This document shows, piece by piece, positions 1 to 8,529 of a stretch of 64,000 bases of DNA (positions are counted from its first letter, which is position 1; each line of letters opens with the position of its first letter). The notes below the pieces were generated by a model that did not search any database, was not told the origin of the DNA, and worked only from the letters and a program-made list of their open reading frames with translations. The position numbers and the translations under genes are program-made. Source of the DNA: Xylanibacter ruminicola Ga6B6 (GTDB taxonomy: Bacteria > Bacteroidota > Bacteroidia > Bacteroidales > Bacteroidaceae). Location of the stretch: positions 1-64,000 of the forward strand of contig NZ_JHXD01000016.1 of the NCBI RefSeq assembly GCF_000687715.1, in the 5' to 3' direction.

Positions 1-253
1 GAGCTTCGAGTGCCAGTACCTCAGGAGATTTCTCCTCTTTCTTTTTACGTGCCATATCTTCAAGCGGTTTGGTATCCGCCTGCAAAGATACAACATTTTT
101 TGATTTTCTGTACCGGCTTACCCAACATCTTATCGTACTTGGTTCAACATTGTAGTACTTTCCCAACTCTTCATAACTGTTGGTACCATTCAAATAAGCA
201 GAAATAATCTCCGCTTTCTTCTCTTCTGGAATCCTTGGATTTAAAATTCTCAT
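1..253 (-). CDS. IS transposase OrfA-like protein, partial (runs off the window start)
   Basis: An open frame reads leftward from an ATG at 253-251 and is still open at base 1, giving 84 residues. The first 50 residues look like a transposase helix-turn-helix: a basic N-terminus, then residues GTNSYEELGKYYNVEPSTIR and a WVSRYRK tail. After residue 66 follows a Lys/Glu-rich stretch (MARKKKEEK) like the start of the coiled coil in IS3-family OrfA proteins. The family is inferred from this arrangement. The DNA-binding half would bind the element's ends; the catalytic part, if present, lies outside the window. It faces away from the next gene. Confidence 0.7.
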   Translation of the reverse strand, partial: MRILNPRIPEEKKAEIISAYLNGTNSYEELGKYYNVEPSTIRCWVSRYRKSKNVVSLQADTKPLEDMARKKKEEKSPEVLALEA

Positions 254-260
254 AAGTCTA

Positions 261-311
261 ACACATTTATTAAGTTTCTAAATGTGTCAACCTATATCAG
301 TATAAGACACA
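261..311. repeat. Inverted repeats at the probable end of the IS element
   Basis: Just upstream of the transposase start there is a 9-bp perfect stem, ACACATTTA (261-269) with TAAATGTGT (279-287). A second dyad is TGTGTC (283-288) with GACACA (306-311). They lie where the transposase-proximal terminal repeat would be expected. The exact IS boundary and any target-site duplication cannot be settled because the other end is outside the window. Confidence 0.45.
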
Positions 312-326
312 ATAGCCTCGAAAACA

Positions 327-358
327 TTTGGTGGGTTAAATAAAAAGCCGTACCTTTG
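327..358 (+). promoter_or_regulatory. Bacteroidota-type promoter of the 388 gene pair
   Basis: TTTG at 327-330, a 20-bp spacer, then TACCTTTG at 351-358 match the TTTG / TAnnTTTG consensus. Transcription would start near 364, leaving a leader of about 24 bases before the ATG at 388. Confidence 0.7.
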
Positions 359-387
359 CAAGCAATAACAGTAAACTTACCAAATTT

Positions 388-1215
388 ATGCAATACACAA
401 TTGAATCACTTGAAAAGCTTGACCAACTATTGGCCGACCCGCAGTTCGACATCTGCCGTCGCGAGGGGCAAACACCGCTGCAAGCACTGGCTTGGCACTT
501 GATAACTCACAAGCCATTCGATATTAACGTTATATTAAAAGGTACGTGCGCGCGCGAAGATACCATAGTTTGCGAGCCGCATTGGAACGACGATGACTTT
601 ACGGAGCAGATAAACGCCATGTACGCCCCACAGTTCACACTCGACAACAAAGAACTGCGAACATGGCTGGAAACCACTCCGCTGCACGATGTTGCCGCAT
701 GGACAGCCTACATAGTACGACGTGTGGAGTTGGATAAGATATCGAACTACTACGATGCCGCCCAGGATTTTTATGCCGACAGCTGGTACGAATGGAGCGA
801 CTACGAGAGTGGCAAGCTGGCAGCAAAAGATTTTGTAAACATAGTGATAGCCAAAGTTGACGAGGTGAACGCTCACATAGCCGATGGCAAGCAGCATGGA
901 CTATCGATGGATGAAATAGTACTGCATGATGCCATGTGGGGATTGCTACCTAAGAACATCGACGACGAACTGGGTGCTATTGCACGCGACACCCTGAAAA
1001 CCGCCATCAGCAGTCTGCCCTCACGCCCATACATCTGGAGCGAGGCTGGAAAAGAAAACTATGCACAGGACATGGTAAAAATGGCAGCCGAAAAACTGCA
1101 AGCACAGGGCTACGACATTAATTACGGCAAAGGCTACTCGATAGAACAAGGCTACCTGCTGGATTACTTCAGCCGCCTGTATTGGAGAGAAGCTGCAGCA
1201 AAACCCGAGGATTAA
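388..1215 (+). CDS. Unrecognised protein, 275 aa
   Basis: I do not recognise a family. The protein is soluble and acidic, rich in Trp, Tyr and Asp, with no signal peptide, membrane segment or obvious catalytic motif. The C-terminal third looks helical (KMAAEKLQAQGYDINYGKGY). A good promoter lies 30 bases upstream, and the next gene begins 22 bases after the stop on the same strand, so the two are probably cotranscribed. Its position between an IS end and a primase-like gene suggests accessory rather than core DNA. A role in the biology of the neighbouring primase is possible but unsupported. Confidence 0.75.
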   Translation: MQYTIESLEKLDQLLADPQFDICRREGQTPLQALAWHLITHKPFDINVILKGTCAREDTIVCEPHWNDDDFTEQINAMYAPQFTLDNKELRTWLETTPLHDVAAWTAYIVRRVELDKISNYYDAAQDFYADSWYEWSDYESGKLAAKDFVNIVIAKVDEVNAHIADGKQHGLSMDEIVLHDAMWGLLPKNIDDELGAIARDTLKTAISSLPSRPYIWSEAGKENYAQDMVKMAAEKLQAQGYDINYGKGYSIEQGYLLDYFSRLYWREAAAKPED

Positions 1216-1237
1216 CCACACAAAAGCTAGCAACACT

Positions 1238-2092
1238 ATGAGAAGTTTTGACGAAGAAGCCCCCCACTCAACAGCGCGCAAAGAATTCGTAAATCTTTCA
1301 GATAGCGAACTCAACCAAACATTTGATTTAACCGCAATAAGAAGTGAGGTTTACGGATTGGTACGCAATGAGGGCGAAAAGCCTTGGAATATAAAAGAAC
1401 AAGAACTACTGGATGCCGACAGCGACAAGCGTGCCGAATGGATATTTGCTACACGACTATTAGCCTCGTACGGCACCTCAATCCCCCAAGTTGAGCATTT
1501 GCTAAAATCAGCACCACCTGCATTAAAACTCCAAATGCTGAGTAAGAAACGTACCGAACTCATTAACCAGTTTGCTGGCACCGAGGCAGGCCAACATTGG
1601 ATGATGTGCATGAAGGAGCAAGACGGATGGAAATATGTAGCGCAGTATGCCTATGGTGCAAACGGCATACAGGATTCGGGGTTGTTGGATAGATTTATGC
1701 TGATGCTCGACCAGATAGCGATTATCCACGACGTAATTAATGGTCGTGGTCGGAAATATGGTTTCGACTTAGATATTGTAAGTACAGAGAGCATTAATGC
1801 AACCAAACAATACTGCAAACATCCAGAGAATGCCCATTTAATTCTGCAAATGCTGCACAAGATGATTGATGGACAAACCACCCCCAAACGTTCATCGCGC
1901 CCTATACGCGCAGCACTCCAATCGGGTGCATTCTGCGAAAGGCCCTCGTACGCATGGTTCGACAACGAATTTGGTAACTCATGCAAGAACGACAGTTCAA
2001 GCTATTACTCATATACCGACATGGAGAAAGAATGCCCGTACGACGACAAGCTCTATGATGAATACAAAAACGATTTCAAGAAATTCAAATAA
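1238..2092 (+). CDS. Unrecognised protein, 284 aa, in a pair with the upstream gene
   Basis: No family is recognised. The protein is predicted soluble. The middle (about residues 60-200) is helical and moderately hydrophobic, and the C-terminal 40 residues are low in hydrophobics and rich in Ser, Tyr, Asp and Lys (SSSYYSYTDMEKE), probably disordered. There is no signal peptide. It starts at an ATG 22 bases after the preceding stop, consistent with one transcript. It ends about 200 bases before a primase-like gene, separated by a repeat-rich spacer. The ORF is long and intact and codon use resembles its neighbours, so it is likely real. Confidence 0.7.
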   Translation: MRSFDEEAPHSTARKEFVNLSDSELNQTFDLTAIRSEVYGLVRNEGEKPWNIKEQELLDADSDKRAEWIFATRLLASYGTSIPQVEHLLKSAPPALKLQMLSKKRTELINQFAGTEAGQHWMMCMKEQDGWKYVAQYAYGANGIQDSGLLDRFMLMLDQIAIIHDVINGRGRKYGFDLDIVSTESINATKQYCKHPENAHLILQMLHKMIDGQTTPKRSSRPIRAALQSGAFCERPSYAWFDNEFGNSCKNDSSSYYSYTDMEKECPYDDKLYDEYKNDFKKFK

Positions 2093-2100
2093 AGAATTAT

Positions 2101-2180
2101 GTCCGAGCGGGTGTCCGAAAAACCACCCGTTCGGACTACACAACAAACTATTTTCGGACTAAGAAACCACCCATTCGGAC
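2101..2180. repeat. Hairpin and direct repeats upstream of the primase gene
   Basis: GTCCGAGCGGGTG (2101-2113) pairs with CACCCGTTCGGAC (2124-2136) over 13 positions with one G-T pair and a 10-base loop. The right arm recurs: AACCACCCGTTCGGAC at 2121-2136 and AACCACCCATTCGGAC at 2165-2180 differ at one base and are 44 bp apart. TTCGGAC occurs again at 2153-2159. The hairpin has no T-run right after it, so it is not a typical terminator. It could be an operator or iteron-like region for the following primase gene. A TAGTTTTG box at 2219-2226 may be that gene's promoter. Confidence 0.6.
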
Positions 2181-2290
2181 ACCTCCGGAAGAATCCAATC
2201 TTGCATTATTTTTATTACTAGTTTTGCACTCGCTAAGGTCAAACGAAGGCGCGGTGCCGGGGAGGCCTAACCAGCAAAACTAAGTAATAT

Positions 2291-4606
2291 ATGAAACGTA
2301 TTTTAATTGTGAACGGAAAAAAGATGGCACAGCCCATCAACTCGAAGGAGGAGTACTTTAACCTGCGTAACAGCGAGAAGAACCGTCTGAACCTGACACT
2401 CGCCCGAAAGGGAGACGAAGTGGCCAAGAGGCAGCTACTGCAGATTGCCTACAACGACTTGATGCCCGACGGCAAAGTAGAAGGCGCCTGCCACCCCAGC
2501 TCGATGTTTGCCTACGACATCGATTGTGAGAGCCTCGACGAGAGCAACCGCATCGCCAAGAAACTGTTGGAGATGAAAAGCGAAATCGGTCTGCTTGAGA
2601 TGAGTCGCTCGGCACGCTACGGCCTGCACCTGGTGCTGCGCCGCGAGAAAGGTAAGACCATTCTGGAGAATCAGGTACGCGTATCCATCCTCACCCAGAC
2701 CGAGATGGATAATGGTGCCCACGACCTGGGACGCGTGATGTTCACCACCACAGCCGACGAAGGTGAGCTGCTGTATCTCGACGATGCTATCTTCGACGAA
2801 AAGATGACCATCGAAGAGAGCGAACAGGAGTACAAAACGCTGAAGGAGCGCGAGAAGAACAAACAGGAAGAGGTGCCCGCAGGCGCCAAGAAAGCCAACA
2901 AGCACTATCGCCCTTGGGAGGACAACAGCGCTACAACAACAGCAAAGGCCGAGATGGAAGCAGCTACTATTAATGATGTACCCGCGAAGCTCGACATGCG
3001 CTACCTCAAGGCATTCAATGAGTTTATGGATGATGCAGGTCTCTCTGAGCGCTCGTTGCAGATTGAAGGTGTTCGCCACAACTCGCTGCTAAGCATCTTC
3101 TCTGTTGGAGCCTGCCGATTGATTCCCAAGGCACAGATGATAGCCATCGTACGCCATCTCACCCCTGAGTATGCCAAGGAGCAGGATTGCCAGAAGCTTA
3201 TCGACGACTTCTACAAGGCCACCGATCCTAATGCCGCCCTTACCAAGCGCCAGCGTGAAATACTGGCCGAGACCTTTGGCGACAACGACGATGAAGAAGC
3301 CATCGAAGCCGAAGATGCCCAGGAAACCAGCGACAAGCATCGCCGCAAACTGATAGCCAAGCTGCTGCCCTCGGGCCTGCGCGAGCCCGTAATGGCCGCA
3401 CCCAAGGAGATGCAGATGAACGTACTGTGCGCCATCATGCCCATTGCAGCCACCTATGCCGACCAGGTAGAAGTGATGTATGCCGACGAGAAGAAGCAGT
3501 ACCTCGGACTGATGTCGATTATCGTAGCCCGCCAGGCTGGAGGTAAATCAGGTTGTAAAGAGGCCGTAGAGTGCTGGATGAAGATTCTGAAAGACGAGTC
3601 GGATGCCTATCGCCGTCAGGAGGATGAAATCAAGCAGAAGAACAAGTGCCGCAAGTCAAACGAGCGTGCAGAAGAGATGCCCAAGTTTCCCATCCGCAAG
3701 CTGCCCATCACGGTATCGTGCTCTACCCTACTGAAGCGACTCAAGAATGCTGCTGGCCATTGCATGTACTCGTTCTGTGAAGAGCTCGACACGCTGCTGA
3801 AAACCAATTCGGCAGGCAACTGGAGCGCTAAGTACGATATCTATCGCTACTCGTTCGACCGCGCCGAATGGGGTCAGGATTACAACAGCGATCAGGCCGA
3901 ATCGGGCGATGTACAGGTAATCTACAACTGGACCATCTTTGGTACCTATGGTTCGCTTAACAAGTGCTTTCAGCGCGACAATGCCGAGAATGGACTGGGT
4001 GGACGCGTACTAATATCAGAGCTACCCGACACCCGCTTTGCCAAGATGCCCAAGTATCGTCCCTTATCAGACGAGGAACAGGAAGCCATCCAGCAGGCCG
4101 CCCGCAAACTGAGCGAACTGAAAGGCTATGTTGACACCCCTCGCTTGCGCAAAGCCATCAGCAAATGGGCTGAAGAGAAACGCATATTCTGCCTCAAGAA
4201 TAACGATGAAGTGATGGATAACTTCCGCCGTCGTGCAGCTGTCATCGGCTTCCGTTGTGCCGTAGTGTTCTATCTCCTTTCAGGCGAGGAGCACGAATCG
4301 AAAGCCTGCGTAGATTTTATGCTAATGATGGCCGACTACTGTCTGGATACACAGATGCGACTGCTGGGCAATCTTATTGAGAGTCAGCAGGCGCAGAACG
4401 CCCCTGCCGAGGTACGCACCATCAGCGACAAGACCACCTACGACAAACTGCCCAAGGAGTTTACCTACGCTGATGTGAAGGACGCCAAGGGCCCTGGCTA
4501 TAGCGACTCATCCTATCGCAGCTCAGTAAGCCGATGGAAAAAGTTCAATCTGATTGAAGAAATCGGAGTTGGCACAAACAAAAAGTTCCGAAAGAAAATT
4601 GCCTAA
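2291..4606 (+). CDS. BT4734-like (VirE N-type) primase with DUF3987-like helicase part, 771 aa
   Basis: The N-terminal part resembles the BT4734/VirE N family, related to archaeo-eukaryotic primases. MFAYDIDCE (residues 72-80) supplies a DxD metal motif, and GLHLVLR (111-117) fits the following SxH-like motif. Residues 180-240 are charged and linker-like. The C-terminal half resembles DUF3987 proteins, with a P-loop-like ARQAGGKS at 413-420 in which the usual first Gly is Ala. Such proteins are expected to act in replication of mobile elements, but no mobilisation or integrase gene is visible here. It begins at the ATG at 2291; a second in-frame ATG lies 11 codons in. A repeat region lies upstream and a strong terminator follows. 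Confidence 0.75.
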   Translation: MKRILIVNGKKMAQPINSKEEYFNLRNSEKNRLNLTLARKGDEVAKRQLLQIAYNDLMPDGKVEGACHPSSMFAYDIDCESLDESNRIAKKLLEMKSEIGLLEMSRSARYGLHLVLRREKGKTILENQVRVSILTQTEMDNGAHDLGRVMFTTTADEGELLYLDDAIFDEKMTIEESEQEYKTLKEREKNKQEEVPAGAKKANKHYRPWEDNSATTTAKAEMEAATINDVPAKLDMRYLKAFNEFMDDAGLSERSLQIEGVRHNSLLSIFSVGACRLIPKAQMIAIVRHLTPEYAKEQDCQKLIDDFYKATDPNAALTKRQREILAETFGDNDDEEAIEAEDAQETSDKHRRKLIAKLLPSGLREPVMAAPKEMQMNVLCAIMPIAATYADQVEVMYADEKKQYLGLMSIIVARQAGGKSGCKEAVECWMKILKDESDAYRRQEDEIKQKNKCRKSNERAEEMPKFPIRKLPITVSCSTLLKRLKNAAGHCMYSFCEELDTLLKTNSAGNWSAKYDIYRYSFDRAEWGQDYNSDQAESGDVQVIYNWTIFGTYGSLNKCFQRDNAENGLGGRVLISELPDTRFAKMPKYRPLSDEEQEAIQQAARKLSELKGYVDTPRLRKAISKWAEEKRIFCLKNNDEVMDNFRRRAAVIGFRCAVVFYLLSGEEHESKACVDFMLMMADYCLDTQMRLLGNLIESQQAQNAPAEVRTISDKTTYDKLPKEFTYADVKDAKGPGYSDSSYRSSVSRWKKFNLIEEIGVGTNKKFRKKIA

Positions 4607-4616
4607 CCTTAACAAT

Positions 4617-4643
4617 AATCCCCTCCAAAATTTGGAGGGGATT
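4617..4643. terminator. Bidirectional intrinsic terminator
   Basis: AATCCCCTCCAAA (4617-4629) and TTTGGAGGGGATT (4631-4643) form a 13-bp perfect stem. T-rich sequence follows on the plus strand, and the stem lies just beyond the stop of the DUF4293 gene on the minus strand. It can therefore end both convergent transcripts. Confidence 0.85.
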
Positions 4644-4651
4644 ACTTTGTT

Positions 4652-5113
4652 TTATCGGATTCTGTCCATTGAGCGGACTAACTTTTCGTCTGCCAGGATA
4701 GCTCGGCGAGCCATCAGGTAAAGTATCAGGGCAATTGCAGGGAACACTGCAGGCCATGAGGGGCGGAAACTGACAGCTCCCCACGACTTATCGCCCACCA
4801 TCTGACCTACAACAAAGAATACCACATACCAGCCAATGATAAACAACACATTGAACAGGCAGAACAAAGCCTGCATCTTACGGTTGTTATATATAAATAT
4901 GGTATAGGTAGCGATTACTGCTGTAGGTAGCAGAACAGCCATCAAGGGCCATGTATCAAAATGATGCTTGCCAATGGGGTCGGTGTACCAAAGGTTATAC
5001 ACCTTTGCCACAGAGATACCACCCAGTTTGAATGAGCCTATCTGCATACAAAGACAAATGACGGTCATAATAATGGCCGCCAAAAGATATAATGTCTGCT
5101 TACGCTGTATCAT
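4652..5113 (-). CDS. DUF4293 family membrane protein, 153 aa
   Basis: Four hydrophobic segments are visible: residues about 7-27, 57-75, 82-102 and 119-138. The sequence begins MIQRKQTLYLLAA and has the features of the Bacteroidota DUF4293 family, whose function is unknown. I chose the ATG at 5113 because the longer frame adds 80 residues with no membrane or family character and overlaps the upstream gene. The start is one base after the stop of the omega-like gene, so bamD, the omega gene and this gene are very likely one operon. This order is common in Bacteroidota genomes. Confidence 0.88.
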   Translation of the reverse strand: MIQRKQTLYLLAAIIMTVICLCMQIGSFKLGGISVAKVYNLWYTDPIGKHHFDTWPLMAVLLPTAVIATYTIFIYNNRKMQALFCLFNVLFIIGWYVVFFVVGQMVGDKSWGAVSFRPSWPAVFPAIALILYLMARRAILADEKLVRSMDRIR

Positions 5114-5114
5114 A

Positions 5115-5453
5115 TTAATCTTCCTGGTTCTGGTTCTCGCGAGAAGGATCACGCCAGTAAACCTTATCCTCAATAAACTCCTGAGTAGCCAGAAGACTTG
5201 GTTTTGGCAGCTTTTCGTAGTAACGAGAAATCTCAATCTGCTCACGATTCTCGAATACCTCCTCGAGTGAATCGTTATATGAAGCGAACTCAGCCAGCTT
5301 CTTAGAGAGATCGTCCTTAATCTGCAGACTAATCTGATTGGCGCGCTTGCCAATGATAGCTACACTCTCGTAGATGTTACCTGTGTCCTCACACAGATCC
5401 ATAATGTTACGTGTTACGGTGTTAACCGGTGCTTTTGACTTCTTATAATCCAT
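5115..5453 (-). CDS. rpoZ: RNA polymerase omega-like subunit (Bacteroidota type), 112 aa
   Basis: The sequence MDYKKSKAPVNTVTRNIMDL followed by a helix with GKRANQISLQIKDDL resembles the omega/Rpb6 family as found in Bacteroidota, where this small protein sits between bamD and a DUF4293 gene. Omega wraps the C-terminal part of the beta-prime subunit and helps assemble core polymerase. The RANQI segment matches the conserved omega helix. The gene begins 3 bases after the bamD stop and ends 1 base before the DUF4293 start. Function is assigned from the motif and gene order. Confidence 0.8.
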   Translation of the reverse strand: MDYKKSKAPVNTVTRNIMDLCEDTGNIYESVAIIGKRANQISLQIKDDLSKKLAEFASYNDSLEEVFENREQIEISRYYEKLPKPSLLATQEFIEDKVYWRDPSRENQNQED

Positions 5454-5456
5454 ATC

Positions 5457-6284
5457 TTAATCTTTAATAACTTTTTTGCACTTATTGATAAACTTCTCGG
5501 CCATAGCGGCATTCTTCGACTCAGGGAACTCGTTCAGGAATCCGTAGCACTCATCCTCGGCATCGCGATAGCGATCCATACGCTTCTCCTCCGAACTGTT
5601 CTCGGCCAACTCGAACTTAGCCTTCATAATAAGCAGCATCAAATCCTCGCGAATACTGCAGTAAGGATAGTTCTTCAGGCAGTTCTGAGCCGTAATGATA
5701 CAAGCATTGTAGTTACTCTCCTCGTTTGAGTTGATGTTACCGAAGTAGCCACCCAGATTATAATACAACTCGGCTGAGAGATACTCCTTCTGAATCAGCT
5801 TCTCATGGAGCTCGTACAAACGAGACTGAGCCTGAGGACGAAGTGTTGACTCGGGATAGAGATCCATAAACTGTTGGTAGGCAGTAATGGCGCCATTAGT
5901 AGGCGACTGATCCAGTCGAGGCTCGGGGGCACTCTGATACAACGACTGACCTACATAGAAGTAAGCCAACTCAGCATAAGTACCACGAGGATAGCTTGTT
6001 GTATATTTCTTGAAAGTCTCCGAAGCAGCATCGTAATCCATATTACCATACTGAGCCATACCCAACATATATAGACACTCCTGAGCTTCGTCAGAGCCTT
6101 TCTTGATAGTCACCAATTCTTCCAACAGCGAAGTAGCCTGCTGGAATTTTCCACATGCGAATGCTTCTTTAGCATACTCATACTGATAATCAGTGTCGCC
6201 ATACTTGTAGACACTGTTAAACTCTGAGGCGCAACTGCTAAGCAGTAATGCCGCACATGCCAATGTTATGATACCTTTATTCAT
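5457..6284 (-). CDS. bamD: Outer membrane assembly lipoprotein BamD, 275 aa
   Basis: An N-terminal lipoprotein signal (residues 1-18) ends in the lipobox LSSC, with the acylated Cys at 18. The rest is built of TPR-like helical repeats (for example AKEAFACGKFQQATSLLEEL and YDAASETFKKYTTSYPRG), as in BamD. BamD is the outer-membrane lipoprotein that works with BamA in beta-barrel assembly. Length matches the family. It is the first gene of the operon with the omega-like and DUF4293 genes and has a good promoter 11 bases upstream. It is divergent from uvrB. Confidence 0.88.
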   Translation of the reverse strand: MNKGIITLACAALLLSSCASEFNSVYKYGDTDYQYEYAKEAFACGKFQQATSLLEELVTIKKGSDEAQECLYMLGMAQYGNMDYDAASETFKKYTTSYPRGTYAELAYFYVGQSLYQSAPEPRLDQSPTNGAITAYQQFMDLYPESTLRPQAQSRLYELHEKLIQKEYLSAELYYNLGGYFGNINSNEESNYNACIITAQNCLKNYPYCSIREDLMLLIMKAKFELAENSSEEKRMDRYRDAEDECYGFLNEFPESKNAAMAEKFINKCKKVIKD

Positions 6285-6294
6285 ATTCGGGGTG

Positions 6295-6325
6295 CAAAAT
6301 TAGCACTTTTCGGTCAAATAACAAA
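6295..6325 (-). promoter_or_regulatory. Promoter of the bamD operon
   Basis: On the minus strand, TTTG (6325-6322), a 19-bp spacer and TAATTTTG (6302-6295) match the Bacteroidota consensus. The -7 box ends 10 bases before the bamD ATG, so the leader is very short. Confidence 0.7.
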
Positions 6326-6377
6326 GTTTTATGTAAGGTTTTTGGCGTTTTTTGATGTTTTTTTAATAACTTATTCG

Positions 6378-6385
6378 TATCTTTG
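6378..6385 (+). promoter_or_regulatory. -7 box of the uvrB promoter
   Basis: TATCTTTG lies only 8 bases before the uvrB ATG. The nearest upstream TTTG (6351-6354) is 23 bp away, longer than ideal. If this is the promoter, the uvrB transcript has almost no leader. Confidence 0.65.
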
Positions 6386-6393
6386 CACACTCA

Positions 6394-8433
6394 ATGAGCA
6401 AATTTATACTAACATCGGAATATAAACCCACTGGCGATCAGCCCGAGGCGATACGTCAGTTAACTGAGGGATTGGATCGCGGAGACCGTGCTCAGGTACT
6501 GCTTGGAGTAACGGGATCGGGTAAGACATTTACGATGGCAAACGTGATTGCGCAACACAATCGCCCTACCCTGATTCTGAGTCATAACAAGACATTGGCT
6601 GCTCAGCTTTACGAGGAGATGAAAGGTTTCTTTCCGCAGAATGCCGTAGAGTATTATGTAAGCTATTATGACTACTATCAGCCAGAAGCATATCTTCCCA
6701 CCACCGACACTTATATCGAAAAAGACCTGGCTATCAACGACGAGATCGACCGTTTGCGTCTATCCGCCGTATCCAATCTGCTTTCAGGTCGTAACGATGT
6801 AGTTGTGGTGTCATCTGTATCATGCATATATGGTATGGGAAGCCCGGTAGCGCTTCAGGAGAATGTGATCGAGCTGAAGAAAGGTCAGATACTCGACCGC
6901 AACGCTTTGTTAAGAAAGTTAGTAGCCGCATTATACGTAAGAAACGACCTAGATTTGCAGCGTGGTAACTTCCGTGTAAAGGGTGATACCGTAGATATAG
7001 CGATGGCCTATAGCGAGGTGGTACTCCGTATCACATTCTGGGACGATGAGATAGATGCCATCGAAGAGATGGATGCCGTTACCTTTGACCGACTGGCCAG
7101 TTTCGACGAATACCGCCTGTACCCAGCTAACCTTTTCATGACCTCGCAAGAGCAAACCAACATCGCCATCCATCAGATTCAGGACGACCTGATGAAGCAG
7201 GTTCTCTATTTCGAAGAGATTGGCGATACCATTAAGGCTCAACGTATTAAGGAACGCGTAGAGTACGACATGGAAATGATTAAGGAACTGGGGCATTGCT
7301 CAGGTATCGAGAACTATAGTCGTTATTTTGATGGTCGCCAAGCCGGCGAGCGCCCTTACTGTCTGCTTGATTTCTTCCCCGACGACTATCTGCTCATCAT
7401 AGATGAGAGTCACGTAAGTGTCCCCCAAATCAGCGCTATGTATGGTGGCGACCGCAGTCGTAAGCAGAACCTGGTGGAATATGGATTCCGTTTGCCCGCC
7501 GCCTTCGACAACCGTCCGTTGAAGTTCGAAGAATTTCAGCAGGAAGTGAATCAGGTAATCTACGTGAGCGCTACCCCAGCCGATTACGAGTTGAATGAGG
7601 CCGAGGGCGTAGTGGTTGAACAAGTTATCCGTCCTACAGGACTGCTCGACCCTGAGATTGAAGTACGTCCCAGCGAGAATCAGATTGACGACTTGATGGA
7701 CGAAATCCTGACCCGTAGTCATCGTGGCGAGCGTGTACTCATCACCACACTGACCAAACGCATGGCCGAGGAACTCACAGAATATCTGCTGAACCACAGC
7801 GTAAAAACCGCCTACATCCATAGCGATGTAGCCACACTGGACCGTGTAAAGATTCTGAGCGATTTGCGCCAAGGCGTTTACGACGTACTGGTAGGTGTAA
7901 ACCTGCTTCGTGAAGGTCTCGACCTGCCCGAAGTATCACTGGTTGCCATCCTCGATGCCGATAAAGAAGGCTTTTTGCGCAGTCATCGCAGCTTAACTCA
8001 GACAGCCGGTCGAGCCGCCCGTAACGTTAACGGCAAGGTAATCATGTATGCCGACACTATCACGGCATCGATGCAGCTAACCATCGACGAAACCCTGCGC
8101 CGCCGCCTGAAACAGATGAAGTATAACGAGGAGCATCGCATCACTCCAAAGCAGATTGTGAAGAACCTGAGTTTCAACGCCTTGCAGAAGGAGAACCGTG
8201 CCGACACGAAAGAGCTGATGCGTAACTTCTCGATGGCTGCCGAAAACGGCGATGCTGGTGTGAGAGTGGCTGCCGACCCGATAGAGGAACGCATGACCCG
8301 ACCTCAGATGGAAAAACTGATTGAAGAGACTACACGCAAGATGAAAGAAGCTGCCAAACAGCTCGACTTCCTGCAAGCAGCACAATATCGCGATGAGATA
8401 GTTAGATTGCAGAAAGAGCTGGAATTGAAGTAA
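6394..8433 (+). CDS. uvrB: Excinuclease ABC subunit B, UvrB, 679 aa
   Basis: UvrB is the damage-verifying helicase of nucleotide excision repair; it receives DNA from UvrA and recruits UvrC. Visible features are the Walker A GVTGSGKT (residues 38-45), the beta-hairpin region around YYQPEAYLPTTDTYIEKD, the DESH helicase motif, TAGRAARN near the end of helicase domain 2, and a C-terminal UVR helix pair (about 640-677) that contacts UvrC. Length is normal for the family. The reading frame is intact. It is monocistronic by layout and starts 8 bases after a -7 box. Confidence 0.97.
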   Translation: MSKFILTSEYKPTGDQPEAIRQLTEGLDRGDRAQVLLGVTGSGKTFTMANVIAQHNRPTLILSHNKTLAAQLYEEMKGFFPQNAVEYYVSYYDYYQPEAYLPTTDTYIEKDLAINDEIDRLRLSAVSNLLSGRNDVVVVSSVSCIYGMGSPVALQENVIELKKGQILDRNALLRKLVAALYVRNDLDLQRGNFRVKGDTVDIAMAYSEVVLRITFWDDEIDAIEEMDAVTFDRLASFDEYRLYPANLFMTSQEQTNIAIHQIQDDLMKQVLYFEEIGDTIKAQRIKERVEYDMEMIKELGHCSGIENYSRYFDGRQAGERPYCLLDFFPDDYLLIIDESHVSVPQISAMYGGDRSRKQNLVEYGFRLPAAFDNRPLKFEEFQQEVNQVIYVSATPADYELNEAEGVVVEQVIRPTGLLDPEIEVRPSENQIDDLMDEILTRSHRGERVLITTLTKRMAEELTEYLLNHSVKTAYIHSDVATLDRVKILSDLRQGVYDVLVGVNLLREGLDLPEVSLVAILDADKEGFLRSHRSLTQTAGRAARNVNGKVIMYADTITASMQLTIDETLRRRLKQMKYNEEHRITPKQIVKNLSFNALQKENRADTKELMRNFSMAAENGDAGVRVAADPIEERMTRPQMEKLIEETTRKMKEAAKQLDFLQAAQYRDEIVRLQKELELK

Positions 8434-8443
8434 AAAAACATAA

Positions 8444-8470
8444 AATCCGTGTTAATCCGTGTAATCCGTG
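8444..8470. repeat. Short tandem repeats AATCCGTG
   Basis: AATCCGTG occurs three times, at 8444-8451, 8454-8461 and 8463-8470, directly after uvrB. The period is 9-10 bp. No protein is encoded here. The meaning is unknown; it may be a dispersed intergenic repeat. Confidence 0.7.
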
Positions 8471-8492
8471 CGAAAATTTAAAAATAAATTAG

Positions 8493-8500
8493 TACTTTTG
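8493..8500 (+). promoter_or_regulatory. -7 box before the DUF4468 gene
   Basis: TACTTTTG matches TAnnTTTG and lies 29 bases before the ATG at 8530. No clear -33 TTTG is visible. Confidence 0.55.
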
Positions 8501-8529
8501 CACGGTTTTATTAATATAAAAAAGGTTAT

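Noticed and set aside
2101..2136. Terminator after the 1238 gene
   Set aside because: The hairpin lacks a following T-run and its arm is repeated downstream, so a binding-site role fits better, though termination is not excluded.
4652..5353. Longer start for the DUF4293 protein
   Set aside because: The extra 80 residues overlap the omega-like gene in another frame and have low-quality, Arg/Ser-rich composition.
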